64,000 nucleotides of DNA from Solidesulfovibrio fructosivorans JJ] (GTDB taxonomy: Bacteria; Desulfobacterota; Desulfovibrionia; Desulfovibrionales; Desulfovibrionaceae): NCBI RefSeq assembly GCF_000179555.1, contig NZ_AECZ01000016.1, positions 46,598 through 110,597 of the forward strand, in the 5' to 3' direction. Below the pieces are notes generated by a model, which did no database searches, was not told the origin of the DNA, and was given only the letters and a program-made list of their open reading frames with translations. Both the position numbers and the translations under genes were made by a program. How positions within the stretch are numbered: the first letter of the stretch is position 1; each line of letters starts with the position of its first letter. Below, piece after piece: positions 1 to 7,788 of the stretch.

Positions 1-201
1 CTTTCTGGATTTACCCAAGGCAGCGCCGCGACCACGGGGAAAAGCGACGTCGGCGCGCTCGCCCCGGGCATGAAGGCCGACATGGTCCTCTACGAACGCG
101 ACCTCTACGACGTCGCACCGCAAGACCTTGCCGCCGCCAACCCGAAGGTCCTGGCGACCTGGGTCAGCGGACGCAAGGCGTTCGATGCCGCGTCGAAATA
201 G
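1..201 (+). CDS. Amidohydrolase, 3' end only (partial at window edge)
   Basis: The reading frame is open from base 1 to a TAG at 199-201 and gives the last 66 residues of an amidohydrolase. It matches the C-terminus of the next gene almost residue for residue, including the shared stretches LAPGMKADMVLYERDLYDV and LAAANPKVLATW. The two are therefore tandem paralogues. The fragment is the final beta-strand region of the composite domain, where the family carries the 'G.L.PG..AD' motif. The catalytic part lies outside the window. It ends 52 bases before the next start, so the two are probably co-transcribed. Confidence 0.85.
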   Translation, partial: LSGFTQGSAATTGKSDVGALAPGMKADMVLYERDLYDVAPQDLAAANPKVLATWVSGRKAFDAASK

Positions 202-253
202 CCATCCGGGGCAGTTATCGCCCCAAGAGAACCGAACCGAAGGAGGACGCCAC

Positions 254-1873
254 GTGGACCGACAGACAGTGCCCACGCTTTTCACCAACGGCCGCATCTA
301 TCAGGACGCCGTCAGCCGCGTCGAAAACATCCTTGTCGCCGATGGCCTGGTCGCGGCCGTCAACGTGAACCCCGCCGCGCACGAGGACGCCGCCATCGTC
401 GATCTCGACGGCGGCGCGCTCTATCCGGGATTTTGCGACAGCCATGTCCATCTTGTGGAATCGGCCCTGCTCTTCAGCGGCGCGGACCTGCGCGGCAAAA
501 ACGATCCCGACGCCATAACCCAGGCCGTGGCCAAAGCCCTGGCCGCGCACCCCGGCGACGCCCCCTTTATCGGCGCGGCCTTCTCACTGATGGATTACGA
601 CGCCTGGTCCCTGGCCGATCTGGCCAAACTCGACGCCGTGACCGGCGACCGGGTGGTGCTCTTGGTCGACGACCTCGGCCACAATATGCTCGCCAATTCC
701 GCGGCCATGGCCAAGGCCGGCATCACCGCCGCCACGCCGGTGCCAAGCGGCGGGGAAGTCGTCACCCAGGACGGCAAGGCCACGGGCATGCTGCGCGAAG
801 AGGCCATGACACTCGCCGGCAACCCGCTGCTGCCGCTCTTTACCGAAGCGGCGATCCTTCCCGGCACCCTGCAATTCATGAACGCCTGGGCCGCCATGGG
901 CTACACGGGCATCGTGGACCTCATGGGCGCGCCCATGGGCCGCATCAACCATCCGGACATGTGCCGGGACATGGAGAAAAAGGGCATCCTGCCCCTTCGC
1001 GTCAACTACAACTACACCTTCTTCGGCCTCGACGACCTCGAGGGAGGGCTCGCGGAAAAAGGCCACGACACGGACCTGGTGCGCTTTGTCGGCAACAAGC
1101 TCTTCATTGACGGCGCCTATACCAGCGGCCAGGCCTGGACCACCTGGGAAAACAAGAAAGGCGGGCATGGGCTCCATACCGTCGCCGCCGACGACTCCAT
1201 GGGCAAGAACCAGAACATCAACCGCATCATCGCCCGGCTGGAGGAAGTCGGCCTCAACTGCCACTACCACATCCAGGGCGACAAGGCCCTGGACGTGACC
1301 CTGGACGCCCTGGCCGCCGTGGTCGCCAAAAAAGGCAAGCTCAACGGCGTGCATACGCTCATCCACCTGGCCTTTCCCCGGCCGGACCAGATAAGGCGCA
1401 TCGCCACCTTCTCGGGCAAGGTCGTCACGACCATGCAGCCGGGCTTCTGGCAGGCCGAGGCCGGACTCGAGCGCTACTACGGCGAGGCCAACAACGCCTC
1501 CTATCCGGTCAAGGAAATGATCGAGGCCGGCGTTTCGGTGGGCATGAGCACCGACTTCGGCGTCTCGCCCCTGGAACTCAGCGCGCCGACCACGATCATG
1601 AACATCGCCATGGTCGGCGGCGGGGCCTCCCGCACGCCCGTGCCCGTCAAGGACATCGTTGCCGGCCTGTCCCAGGGCAGCAACGCGACCACGGGGAGAA
1701 CCGACGTCGGCGTCCTCGCCCCGGGCATGAAGGCCGACATGGTCCTTTACGAACGCGACCTCTACGACGTCGCCCCGCAGGACCTTGCCGCCGCCAACCC
1801 GAAGGTCCTGGCGACCTGGATCAGCGGGCGCAAGGCGTTCGACGCCAAGGAGGCCCCGGGGAAAAGCGCCTGA
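254..1873 (+). CDS. Amidohydrolase of the YtcJ-like (Amidohydro_3) family
   Basis: A 539-residue metal-dependent hydrolase of the amidohydrolase superfamily. The metal-binding HxH sits near residues 64-66 (CDSHVHL), a second histidine region is HYHIQGDKALD in the middle, and a late aspartate lies in MSTDFGVSPLE. No signal peptide is seen, so it is probably cytoplasmic. Substrates of this subfamily (amides, cyclic ureas, formamides) cannot be predicted from sequence. I chose the GTG at 254 because AAGGAGG lies 7-8 bases upstream; the open frame extends further up to 128 but that part overlaps the previous gene. It is a tandem copy of the upstream partial gene, and the C-terminal 60 residues of the two are nearly identical. 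Confidence 0.88.
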   Translation: MDRQTVPTLFTNGRIYQDAVSRVENILVADGLVAAVNVNPAAHEDAAIVDLDGGALYPGFCDSHVHLVESALLFSGADLRGKNDPDAITQAVAKALAAHPGDAPFIGAAFSLMDYDAWSLADLAKLDAVTGDRVVLLVDDLGHNMLANSAAMAKAGITAATPVPSGGEVVTQDGKATGMLREEAMTLAGNPLLPLFTEAAILPGTLQFMNAWAAMGYTGIVDLMGAPMGRINHPDMCRDMEKKGILPLRVNYNYTFFGLDDLEGGLAEKGHDTDLVRFVGNKLFIDGAYTSGQAWTTWENKKGGHGLHTVAADDSMGKNQNINRIIARLEEVGLNCHYHIQGDKALDVTLDALAAVVAKKGKLNGVHTLIHLAFPRPDQIRRIATFSGKVVTTMQPGFWQAEAGLERYYGEANNASYPVKEMIEAGVSVGMSTDFGVSPLELSAPTTIMNIAMVGGGASRTPVPVKDIVAGLSQGSNATTGRTDVGVLAPGMKADMVLYERDLYDVAPQDLAAANPKVLATWISGRKAFDAKEAPGKSA

Positions 1874-2034
1874 GCGATGCGTTCGTCGCGACGGGTCGCG
1901 GGAAAAAGGCCCTCGACCGCGCCCCGCCGCGTCATCCAACAACAACGCTCGAAAAGGCGGGAGAGATGACGGCCGTCGCGGCAGGTCCGCGGCAGGCATG
2001 GCGCACCGCGCCGTGTCCGGGGAAAGGAGGCCTC

Positions 2035-2607
2035 ATGGGTTGGATACGCAACAAGGGCGCGGCGATGCGGCGCAAGTTCATCGAGGAGGCGCGGACCTTT
2101 CTCTTGCTCTTTTTCTACCTGACCCTGCTGCTCGGCGCTTTCGCCTGGTATAAAAGGCTCATCCTCCTCGAGTACGAATTCACCTTTTCCCATTACGGCT
2201 ACAGCATTGTCGAAGCGGCTATTCTGGCCAAACTCATGCTGGTGGGCAACGCCATGGGGTTTTTCAAGCGTTTCCACAAGCGGCCGCTTATCGTGTCCAG
2301 CCTGTGCCAGACCCTGGTCTTCAGCCTGGGCGCGATCTTTTTCTCCCTGGAGGAGGACACCGTCATGGGCCTGATCCACGGCCGGGGCCTCGGCTGGGGT
2401 TTCGACAAACTCATGAAGACGAGCTGGGAGCAAGTCCTTGCCGATTTCATCGTCATCTTCATGGCCTTCATTCCCCTGTTCGCCGTTTGGGAACTGGGCA
2501 AGGTCCTCGGCCCCTCGCAACTCTACACCATGTTTTTCAAGAAACGCCCCCCGGACGGAAGCCGCCTCGTCACGCCCGGGAAGGGCGCGCCCCGAACCGG
2601 AGGCTAG
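2035..2607 (+). CDS. Hypothetical inner-membrane protein, four predicted TM segments
   Basis: A 190-residue hydrophobic protein of no family I recognise. Predicted membrane segments lie near residues 20-40 (FLLLFFYLTLLLGAF), 58-75, 90-110 and 140-162 (FIVIFMAFIPLFAVW). Basic residues lie at the N-terminus (KGAAMRRKF) and the C-terminus (FFKKRPPDGSR). The ATG at 2035 follows AGGAGG by 4 bases; the frame is open upstream but that start has no ribosome site. It lies 161 bases after the amidohydrolase and 102 bases before a barrel-protein gene on the same strand. A role in transport or envelope maintenance would be a guess. Confidence 0.7.
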   Translation: MGWIRNKGAAMRRKFIEEARTFLLLFFYLTLLLGAFAWYKRLILLEYEFTFSHYGYSIVEAAILAKLMLVGNAMGFFKRFHKRPLIVSSLCQTLVFSLGAIFFSLEEDTVMGLIHGRGLGWGFDKLMKTSWEQVLADFIVIFMAFIPLFAVWELGKVLGPSQLYTMFFKKRPPDGSRLVTPGKGAPRTGG

Positions 2608-2709
2608 CCCTCCTCTTTTCCCGACGGCCCATAGAAGGGGCGGATCGTCATCAGCATGAAAAAGGACCGGAAACGCATTTTCGCCTGGGAAAAATAACGA
2701 GGGACCGCC

Positions 2710-3702
2710 ATGCCCCATCCGCTCCGGTATCTGCTCGTCGCGTGTCTGGGCATCCTGTCGCTTTCGTGCGCCCCGGGGCTCTCCGGCACGGCCCGCGCCG
2801 CCGAGAGCGGAGCCAGCCATTACAGCCAGGGAGCCTACGGCGACTTTCTCATGGCCTTCATCCCGGGCCCGGGTTTCGCCCTGCGCAGCGACACGATTTA
2901 CCAGTCCGGCCACATGGACGGCACCCTCAAGGGCGGTCGGGTCTATGCCGGCCTCGACCAGACCATGACGTTAAACGTCACCACCATAAGCCGCATGTTC
3001 GAGGTTCCGGCCATCGGCGGATTTCTCGGCCTGGGATTCGGCGTGCCGGTCATCTTCAACGAACACGTGACCGGCGACGTGACGGCCGATTACCGCGCCC
3101 GGTCCCGCCGCGCGGGCCTCGACGCCGCGCGCCAGCTGCATAGAGGCGGCGACGGCGACAGGGGCGGGCTCTCCGATATCTTTTTCATGCCGGTCATGGC
3201 CGGTTGGAATTTCGGCGAATGCTCACTCACCGTAACGCCCATGGTCTTTCTCCCCACGGGCTATTACGACAAAAACGCGCTCACCAGCCTCGGCATGAAC
3301 TACGTCACCTTCGACGGCAACCTCGCCTTCACCTGGCTGGCGAAAAAGCGCTATGAGCTGTCCTTCAACGCCGGATACATGATCAATACCGAAAACCCGG
3401 CCACCCACTACCTGTCCGGCAACCAGTTCCACCTGGACTGGACCCTGGCCTACCACGTCAACGAACGGCTGGCTTTCGGCGCGGTGGGGTATGTGCTGGC
3501 CCAGACCACGCCGGACACGGGCACGGGCGCCACCATGGGCGGGTTTTATTCCTCGGGAACGGGGCTCGGCCCCGCCGTGACCGCCACATTGCCCATCGGC
3601 GGCAAGGACTTCACCTTCGTGGCCAAGTGGCTCCACGGCTTATGCGCCGAGCACAGCTTTCGGGGGGAAACGGTCTACGGCTCGCTGCTTTTGAGCTTTT
3701 AA
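2710..3702 (+). CDS. Outer-membrane barrel protein, SphA / phenol-degradation MetA-like
   Basis: A 330-residue exported protein. The N-terminus has a signal peptide (LLVACLGILSLS, probable cleavage after ARA). The mature part alternates aromatic and polar residues in short strands, starts near GDFLMAFIPGPGFALRSDT and ends in LLLSF, a terminal phenylalanine typical of outer-membrane barrels. The pattern fits the transporter-like 'phenol MetA degradation' family (SphA proteins), which are thought to act as channels for hydrophobic compounds. The substrate is unknown. It overlaps by 4 bases, tail to tail, the polysaccharide-ligase gene on the other strand. Confidence 0.7.
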   Translation: MPHPLRYLLVACLGILSLSCAPGLSGTARAAESGASHYSQGAYGDFLMAFIPGPGFALRSDTIYQSGHMDGTLKGGRVYAGLDQTMTLNVTTISRMFEVPAIGGFLGLGFGVPVIFNEHVTGDVTADYRARSRRAGLDAARQLHRGGDGDRGGLSDIFFMPVMAGWNFGECSLTVTPMVFLPTGYYDKNALTSLGMNYVTFDGNLAFTWLAKKRYELSFNAGYMINTENPATHYLSGNQFHLDWTLAYHVNERLAFGAVGYVLAQTTPDTGTGATMGGFYSSGTGLGPAVTATLPIGGKDFTFVAKWLHGLCAEHSFRGETVYGSLLLSF

Positions 3703-5279
3703 GCCGCATCCCGGCGCTCGACCGCAATGGCTTGCGCGACCTCGCCGCCCGGCCCGGTCAAGGCCGCCAAACCGCCGGCCGCGCTCAGAAAGCCGCATTG
3801 TTCCTCGGCCAGCCGCAAGGCCACGTCGTAGGCCGCCAGATACAAAAAGGCGTACCGGGACACGAAAGAGGTCAGGTCGTAGTCCACGAGGCCGTGGATG
3901 GCCAACTCCGACACCACGGTCGTCAGCGCGGCAAAAAACATGACGCAGGTGAAGTCCCGGGAGGCGCGAAACCCGTCGGGAGGCCGCAGGAGCCAGGCTT
4001 CGTAGCGATCAAACACCGGCCGGCTGCGCAGAAAGAACACCACGGCCCAAAAGGCGAGCAGAAACAGGCCGAAGATGCCCATGTCGAAGAAAAACGCCAG
4101 ATAGAGGTTGTGTATTTCAAAGACCTTGACGTGATAGGTGAAGCCGCCCGCGCCAAGCCCGGCGACAAGCGTGCCCGGCTTATCACCCATGTCGCGAAAT
4201 CCCGATTTCCAGATTTTGAAGCGCGTGGACAGGCCGGTAGCGTCGCTGTCGCTGGTCGAGGCGGCCTTTTTTTTGCTGAAGAGCAGTTCGCCGGTATAGC
4301 CGAAGCCCACCATGAGCCGGTCGATGTACTCGGGCGTGGTCACGAGGATGCCGATCACCAGCACCCCGACAAAGAGCGTCGTTTTCTTGAGGAAAAGCCG
4401 CCGGGTCAGGGGATGGACCAGCAAAAAGAGCACCGCCGCGCCGAGAAAGCCGAGCAGCGCCCCACGGCTGGCCGGCAGCAGCATGGCGCAGAAGAAATAC
4501 ATCGCGGCCAAGGCCCACAGGATGCGCCGGCCAAGCGTCCGGGCCAGCACGGCATAGCCGGCGGCCAGGATGCTGGCCACGGTGAGCAGTCCCGCGCTCT
4601 GGTTCCAGGATTCGATGCCGCCGGCCCGGATCGTGTAGAAATGCAGCTCCAGGGCGAACTTCGTGGTGAAGTAATGGTGCAGGTCATAGCTGTAGGTCGT
4701 CGCGGCGATGACGCCGGCCGACGTCATCAGGGCGCTGGCCATGATCGTCTTGAAAAGGATGTCGGCCTTGCGCTCGGTATCCACGAGCAGGACCACGCTG
4801 TAGTACAGGGCGATATTGAGGCTAAGCCGGAACACGTTGGCCACGCCCCAATAGAAATGCGGCGCCCACAGCACGGTGAGGACCTCGGCGCAGAAAATGA
4901 GCAGGATGATCGGCAGAAACGATGTTCGCACCCGCAGCCGCTGCTTGTGCCGGGCCGCCTGGGCCAGTATCCCGAGGCAGGTGCAGAAAAGCGGTATGTA
5001 GTAGGGATAAAAGTGGATCTGTAAGGTGTTGACCACCAGGTAATAGGCGTTGGCGGTGGAGATGATGAGGGTAAAAACCGTCGCCATCAGCCCGTACAGG
5101 GGGCTGAGCAGGGATACGACGCCAAGCGCCAGCACGGCCAGCCCGGAAAGGCTGGCCCACCAAGGGACCTGGTAAAGCCCGGCCGCGACAAGCAGTCCCA
5201 CTGCCGCGGCGGCCAGAATGAGGCACGTCCGTTTGATCAAAGTATGCCGCCGCGTTCCAATGGAGTCATCGTCGTGCAA
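3699..5279 (-). CDS. O-antigen ligase/polymerase-like membrane protein (Wzy_C family)
   Basis: A 526-residue polytopic protein with about 11-12 hydrophobic segments. The long periplasmic loop after the central segments carries LLPASRGALLGFL and then GLSTRFKIWKSGFRDM followed by GLGAGGFTYHV and EIHNLYLAFFFDMGI. The 'SRG', 'R...W..G' and 'HN.YL' motifs are those of the O-antigen ligase / Wzy family, which joins or polymerises lipid-linked saccharides in the inner membrane. The start is uncertain: the frame opens with TTG at 5279 and no good ribosome site is visible there or at the TTG 13 codons downstream. With the adjacent Wzz-like gene it indicates a surface-polysaccharide locus. Confidence 0.82.
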   Translation of the reverse strand: MHDDDSIGTRRHTLIKRTCLILAAAAVGLLVAAGLYQVPWWASLSGLAVLALGVVSLLSPLYGLMATVFTLIISTANAYYLVVNTLQIHFYPYYIPLFCTCLGILAQAARHKQRLRVRTSFLPIILLIFCAEVLTVLWAPHFYWGVANVFRLSLNIALYYSVVLLVDTERKADILFKTIMASALMTSAGVIAATTYSYDLHHYFTTKFALELHFYTIRAGGIESWNQSAGLLTVASILAAGYAVLARTLGRRILWALAAMYFFCAMLLPASRGALLGFLGAAVLFLLVHPLTRRLFLKKTTLFVGVLVIGILVTTPEYIDRLMVGFGYTGELLFSKKKAASTSDSDATGLSTRFKIWKSGFRDMGDKPGTLVAGLGAGGFTYHVKVFEIHNLYLAFFFDMGIFGLFLLAFWAVVFFLRSRPVFDRYEAWLLRPPDGFRASRDFTCVMFFAALTTVVSELAIHGLVDYDLTSFVSRYAFLYLAAYDVALRLAEEQCGFLSAAGGLAALTGPGGEVAQAIAVERRDAA

Positions 5280-5280
5280 A

Positions 5281-5337
5281 GGGGAGGCGAGAGAGAAAAT
5301 CTTTTGAAAAAGAATTCTCCCCTCTCACGCCCTCCCC
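5281..5337. repeat. Long hairpin, member of a dispersed intergenic repeat family (copy A)
   Basis: Read on the minus strand, a left arm GAAGGGGAGGGCGTGAGAGG and its inverted right arm ending CTCGCCTCCCC flank an inner AAGAATTC/AATCTTTT stem and a small loop. The same arms occur at 43,350-43,414, and a shorter relative lies at 37,926-37,985. The copy lies just after the glycoside hydrolase on the minus strand, where a transcription terminator would be expected. Confidence 0.65.
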
Positions 5338-5372
5338 TTCCTCAAATTCTCGCATGTACGGACATGCCGTCG

Positions 5373-7691
5373 CTAGGGAGCCGCCGTACCCGTCGCGTTG
5401 CTCCCGCAGTCCTTTGGGCACACGCCCTTGGAGCGCTCGAAGTCGTCGCAAACCCCATCGCCGCATTTGCCGGCCGGAGCGCCGGACACGCCCGTGCCAC
5501 TCCCGGACGGGACCATGGGAGACGCCGGCGCATACGCGCTTCCCCCGGACGACTGGCCCGAACTCCCGCAGTCCTTTGGGCACACGCCCTTGGAGCGCTC
5601 GAAGTCGTCGCAAACCCCGTCGCCGCATTTGCCGGACATGCCCGCCCCGCCGCCGGATGAGGTCATAGGAGCCCTCGGCGCATACGCGCTTCCCCCGGAC
5701 GACTGGCCCGAGCCCCCGCAGTCCTTTGGGCACACGCCCTTGGAGCGTTCGAAGTCGTCGCAAACCCCGTCGCCGCATTTGCCGGACGGAGCGCCGGACA
5801 CGCCCGTGCCACTCCCGGACGGGACCATGGGAGACGCCGGCGCATACGCGCTTCCCCCGGACGACTGGCCCGAACTCCCGCAGTCCTTTGGGCACACGCC
5901 CTTGGAGCGTTCGAAGTCGTCGCAAACCCCGTCGCCGCACTTGCCGGCCGGAGCGCCGGACATGCCCGCCCCGCCGCCGGATGGAGGAAGCAAGGGAGCC
6001 GCCGGCAGGCCTGGCGAGGACCGTCCCCGGCAGGCGGCCAGCTCCTCGGGGCTCACCGTGCCGTCGTGGTTGGCGTCGCATTCGCCGCCGGTGTGGCAAT
6101 AATTGAAGTAGGCCAGGTCGATCAGGCCGCAGCCTTCGGGCGGGGCCTGTCCAACGTCGCAGCGGTTTTGCCGGCGCAGTTCGCGGATCGGGCCGCAAGG
6201 TCCCGCCCCGGGCACGGGTTTGTAGGCCGCGATGGCCCGCTCGGCCGCCTTGGCCTCGTTCGAAAACCAGGTGGGCAGCCAGTGGTCGGTCGTCCCCGGA
6301 TCGAGCAGGTCCACGGCGTAGCCCATGATGCCGCCCAGGCTTTTGACACTATAACCCAGGGCGGTGATGTAGTTGATCTGCTCCGGGGTCTCCCAGCGGC
6401 CGTTTGCCGGCGTGCGCAGGGGACTGTTTTCCGCCGCCACCAGGGCCAGCTTGCCCTGCCGGACGATGCTCTCCACGGAGTGGAGGATGGTGTAGAACTG
6501 GTTGAGCTCGTGAAAGAGCGGCCGGCCGAAGAGCGGATGCGGGTTGAAGAAAATGCCGTCGATGTCCGGCTGTTGCCGGGCGCTGGCCCGGGCCCGGGCA
6601 TTGAAAAGGAGCACATGGCGCGGATCGAGCTTTTTAATCAGCCCGGCGTAATAGGCCGTGTCCGATTCCCTCGCCTGGACGCGGAAGGCGTAGAAATCCA
6701 TGCCCTTGGCCGTCAGCACCGTGGCCGGGTCGATGCCGCGGTCGATGGCCGGGTCCGGAAAGGGCTCCCGGGAAAAGGCGGCCGGGTCGCGCACAAACTC
6801 TTGCGGAGGCGGCGTGCGGAACCTGGCCAGGGACACGCCGGGATCGTTCCAGGCCCGGCGCAGGGCCGCTTCGGAGCCGTATTTGCGCTTCAGCCAGTCC
6901 CGGAAACGAATGGTAAAATCCGGCGAATAATCGGTGAACATCATGGGCTTGCGGCCAAGGCCACGGCCGCCGCCGGGCGCGTCCACCACGATGTAGTTGG
7001 GACCGTAGGCGTCCTCGCCTGTCGGCCCCAGGCCGAAGGCCCAGCCGATGAGGGCCGGATGCGTCCTGTAGCGCGCGACCAGGGCCGAGAGAAACGGGGT
7101 GTAATCTCGGCGCACGGCCAGGCTGCCCATGCTCGGGTTGCCGAAGGCCGTGCCATAGGCGTCGGTCTCGCACAGGGCGCAACGGGAATGTTTCTGGTAG
7201 CCCGCGTTGTCGGGAAAGCCCTGTTCGGCCAGCCACCACCTGGGCAGGAAGTGGTTGACGGAGGTCTTGACCACCACCTCGACACCGCGCGAGCGGGCAT
7301 AGTCCATGAACGCGTCAAAGGGAGCGAAATCGTAGGTTTTGGCGGGCTTGGCCGGCCGCCTGGCCGCGCCGTCCACATCGCCCCACCAGATGCTCGCCAT
7401 GACCACCCGCACCCCTTGGGCAACGGCCCTATCGACCACGCGCCGCATGGCCGCGACCCAGCGGGGGTCCCGGTAATCCGGCTGGTTGGGTATCGGACGC
7501 CCCTTGGACGGATAATAGTAGACCTCGTAGAAACCGGACGCGGGAGCCTCCCGGCCGTCCACGACAAGCCGGGGCAGGCCGCTTACGACACGCACGACGC
7601 TCTCCGCCGCGAAACCCGCGCCGGGCGCGGCCGGAATCAGGCAGAACAACGCCGCCACGGCCAAAAGGAAATGAAAAGATCTCGTGCGCAT
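5373..7691 (-). CDS. Secreted glycoside-hydrolase-like protein with EF-hand and four Cys-rich repeats
   Basis: A 772-residue exported protein. The N-terminal signal peptide (FHFLLAVAALFCLIPAAPGA) precedes a TIM-barrel region of about 480 residues resembling beta-galactosidase-type glycoside hydrolases (GH42/GH5-like): MASIWWGDVDG, then GWAFGLGPTGEDAYGPN near residue 227, a likely acid/base glutamate site. Around residue 545 a canonical EF-hand loop, DANHDGTVSPEE, suggests calcium binding. The last 200 residues hold four copies of KCGDGVCDDFERSKGVCPKD, each with four cysteines, joined by Gly/Ser/Pro linkers. I chose the ATG at 7691, preceded by GGAGAAG; the open frame extends 21 codons upstream. 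The neighbours are polysaccharide genes, so it may trim or release polymer; the exact substrate is unknown. Confidence 0.78.
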   Translation of the reverse strand: MRTRSFHFLLAVAALFCLIPAAPGAGFAAESVVRVVSGLPRLVVDGREAPASGFYEVYYYPSKGRPIPNQPDYRDPRWVAAMRRVVDRAVAQGVRVVMASIWWGDVDGAARRPAKPAKTYDFAPFDAFMDYARSRGVEVVVKTSVNHFLPRWWLAEQGFPDNAGYQKHSRCALCETDAYGTAFGNPSMGSLAVRRDYTPFLSALVARYRTHPALIGWAFGLGPTGEDAYGPNYIVVDAPGGGRGLGRKPMMFTDYSPDFTIRFRDWLKRKYGSEAALRRAWNDPGVSLARFRTPPPQEFVRDPAAFSREPFPDPAIDRGIDPATVLTAKGMDFYAFRVQARESDTAYYAGLIKKLDPRHVLLFNARARASARQQPDIDGIFFNPHPLFGRPLFHELNQFYTILHSVESIVRQGKLALVAAENSPLRTPANGRWETPEQINYITALGYSVKSLGGIMGYAVDLLDPGTTDHWLPTWFSNEAKAAERAIAAYKPVPGAGPCGPIRELRRQNRCDVGQAPPEGCGLIDLAYFNYCHTGGECDANHDGTVSPEELAACRGRSSPGLPAAPLLPPSGGGAGMSGAPAGKCGDGVCDDFERSKGVCPKDCGSSGQSSGGSAYAPASPMVPSGSGTGVSGAPSGKCGDGVCDDFERSKGVCPKDCGGSGQSSGGSAYAPRAPMTSSGGGAGMSGKCGDGVCDDFERSKGVCPKDCGSSGQSSGGSAYAPASPMVPSGSGTGVSGAPAGKCGDGVCDDFERSKGVCPKDCGSNATGTAAP
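5406..5965 (-). repeat. Four near-identical DNA repeats encoding the Cys-rich modules
   Basis: The same segment of about 70 bases, beginning GCAGTCCTTTGGGCACACGC on the plus strand, occurs at 5406, 5568, 5718 and 5880, giving periods of 162, 150 and 162 bases. Copies differ at only a few positions, and the linkers alternate between two versions. This indicates recent tandem duplication within the gene and makes the copy number prone to change. Confidence 0.9.
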
Positions 7692-7788
7692 CACGCTTCT
7701 CCGGACCGGTTCCGGGGACGCTCCCCCGGCAGGCGTCATGTCCTCGAACGCCATCCCTGTGTCTGCGAGGACAACACGTTCGTCTTTT

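Noticed and set aside
433..1110. Long Arg/Pro-rich open frame overlapping the amidohydrolase
   Set aside because: It is a shadow frame of a high-GC gene: composition is dominated by Arg, Gly and Pro, there is no ribosome site, and the overlapping frame has clear family motifs.
5406..5965. Possible CRISPR array because of the regular repeats
   Set aside because: The periods of 150-162 bases, the coding frame through all copies and the repeated spacers themselves show a protein repeat, not CRISPR.
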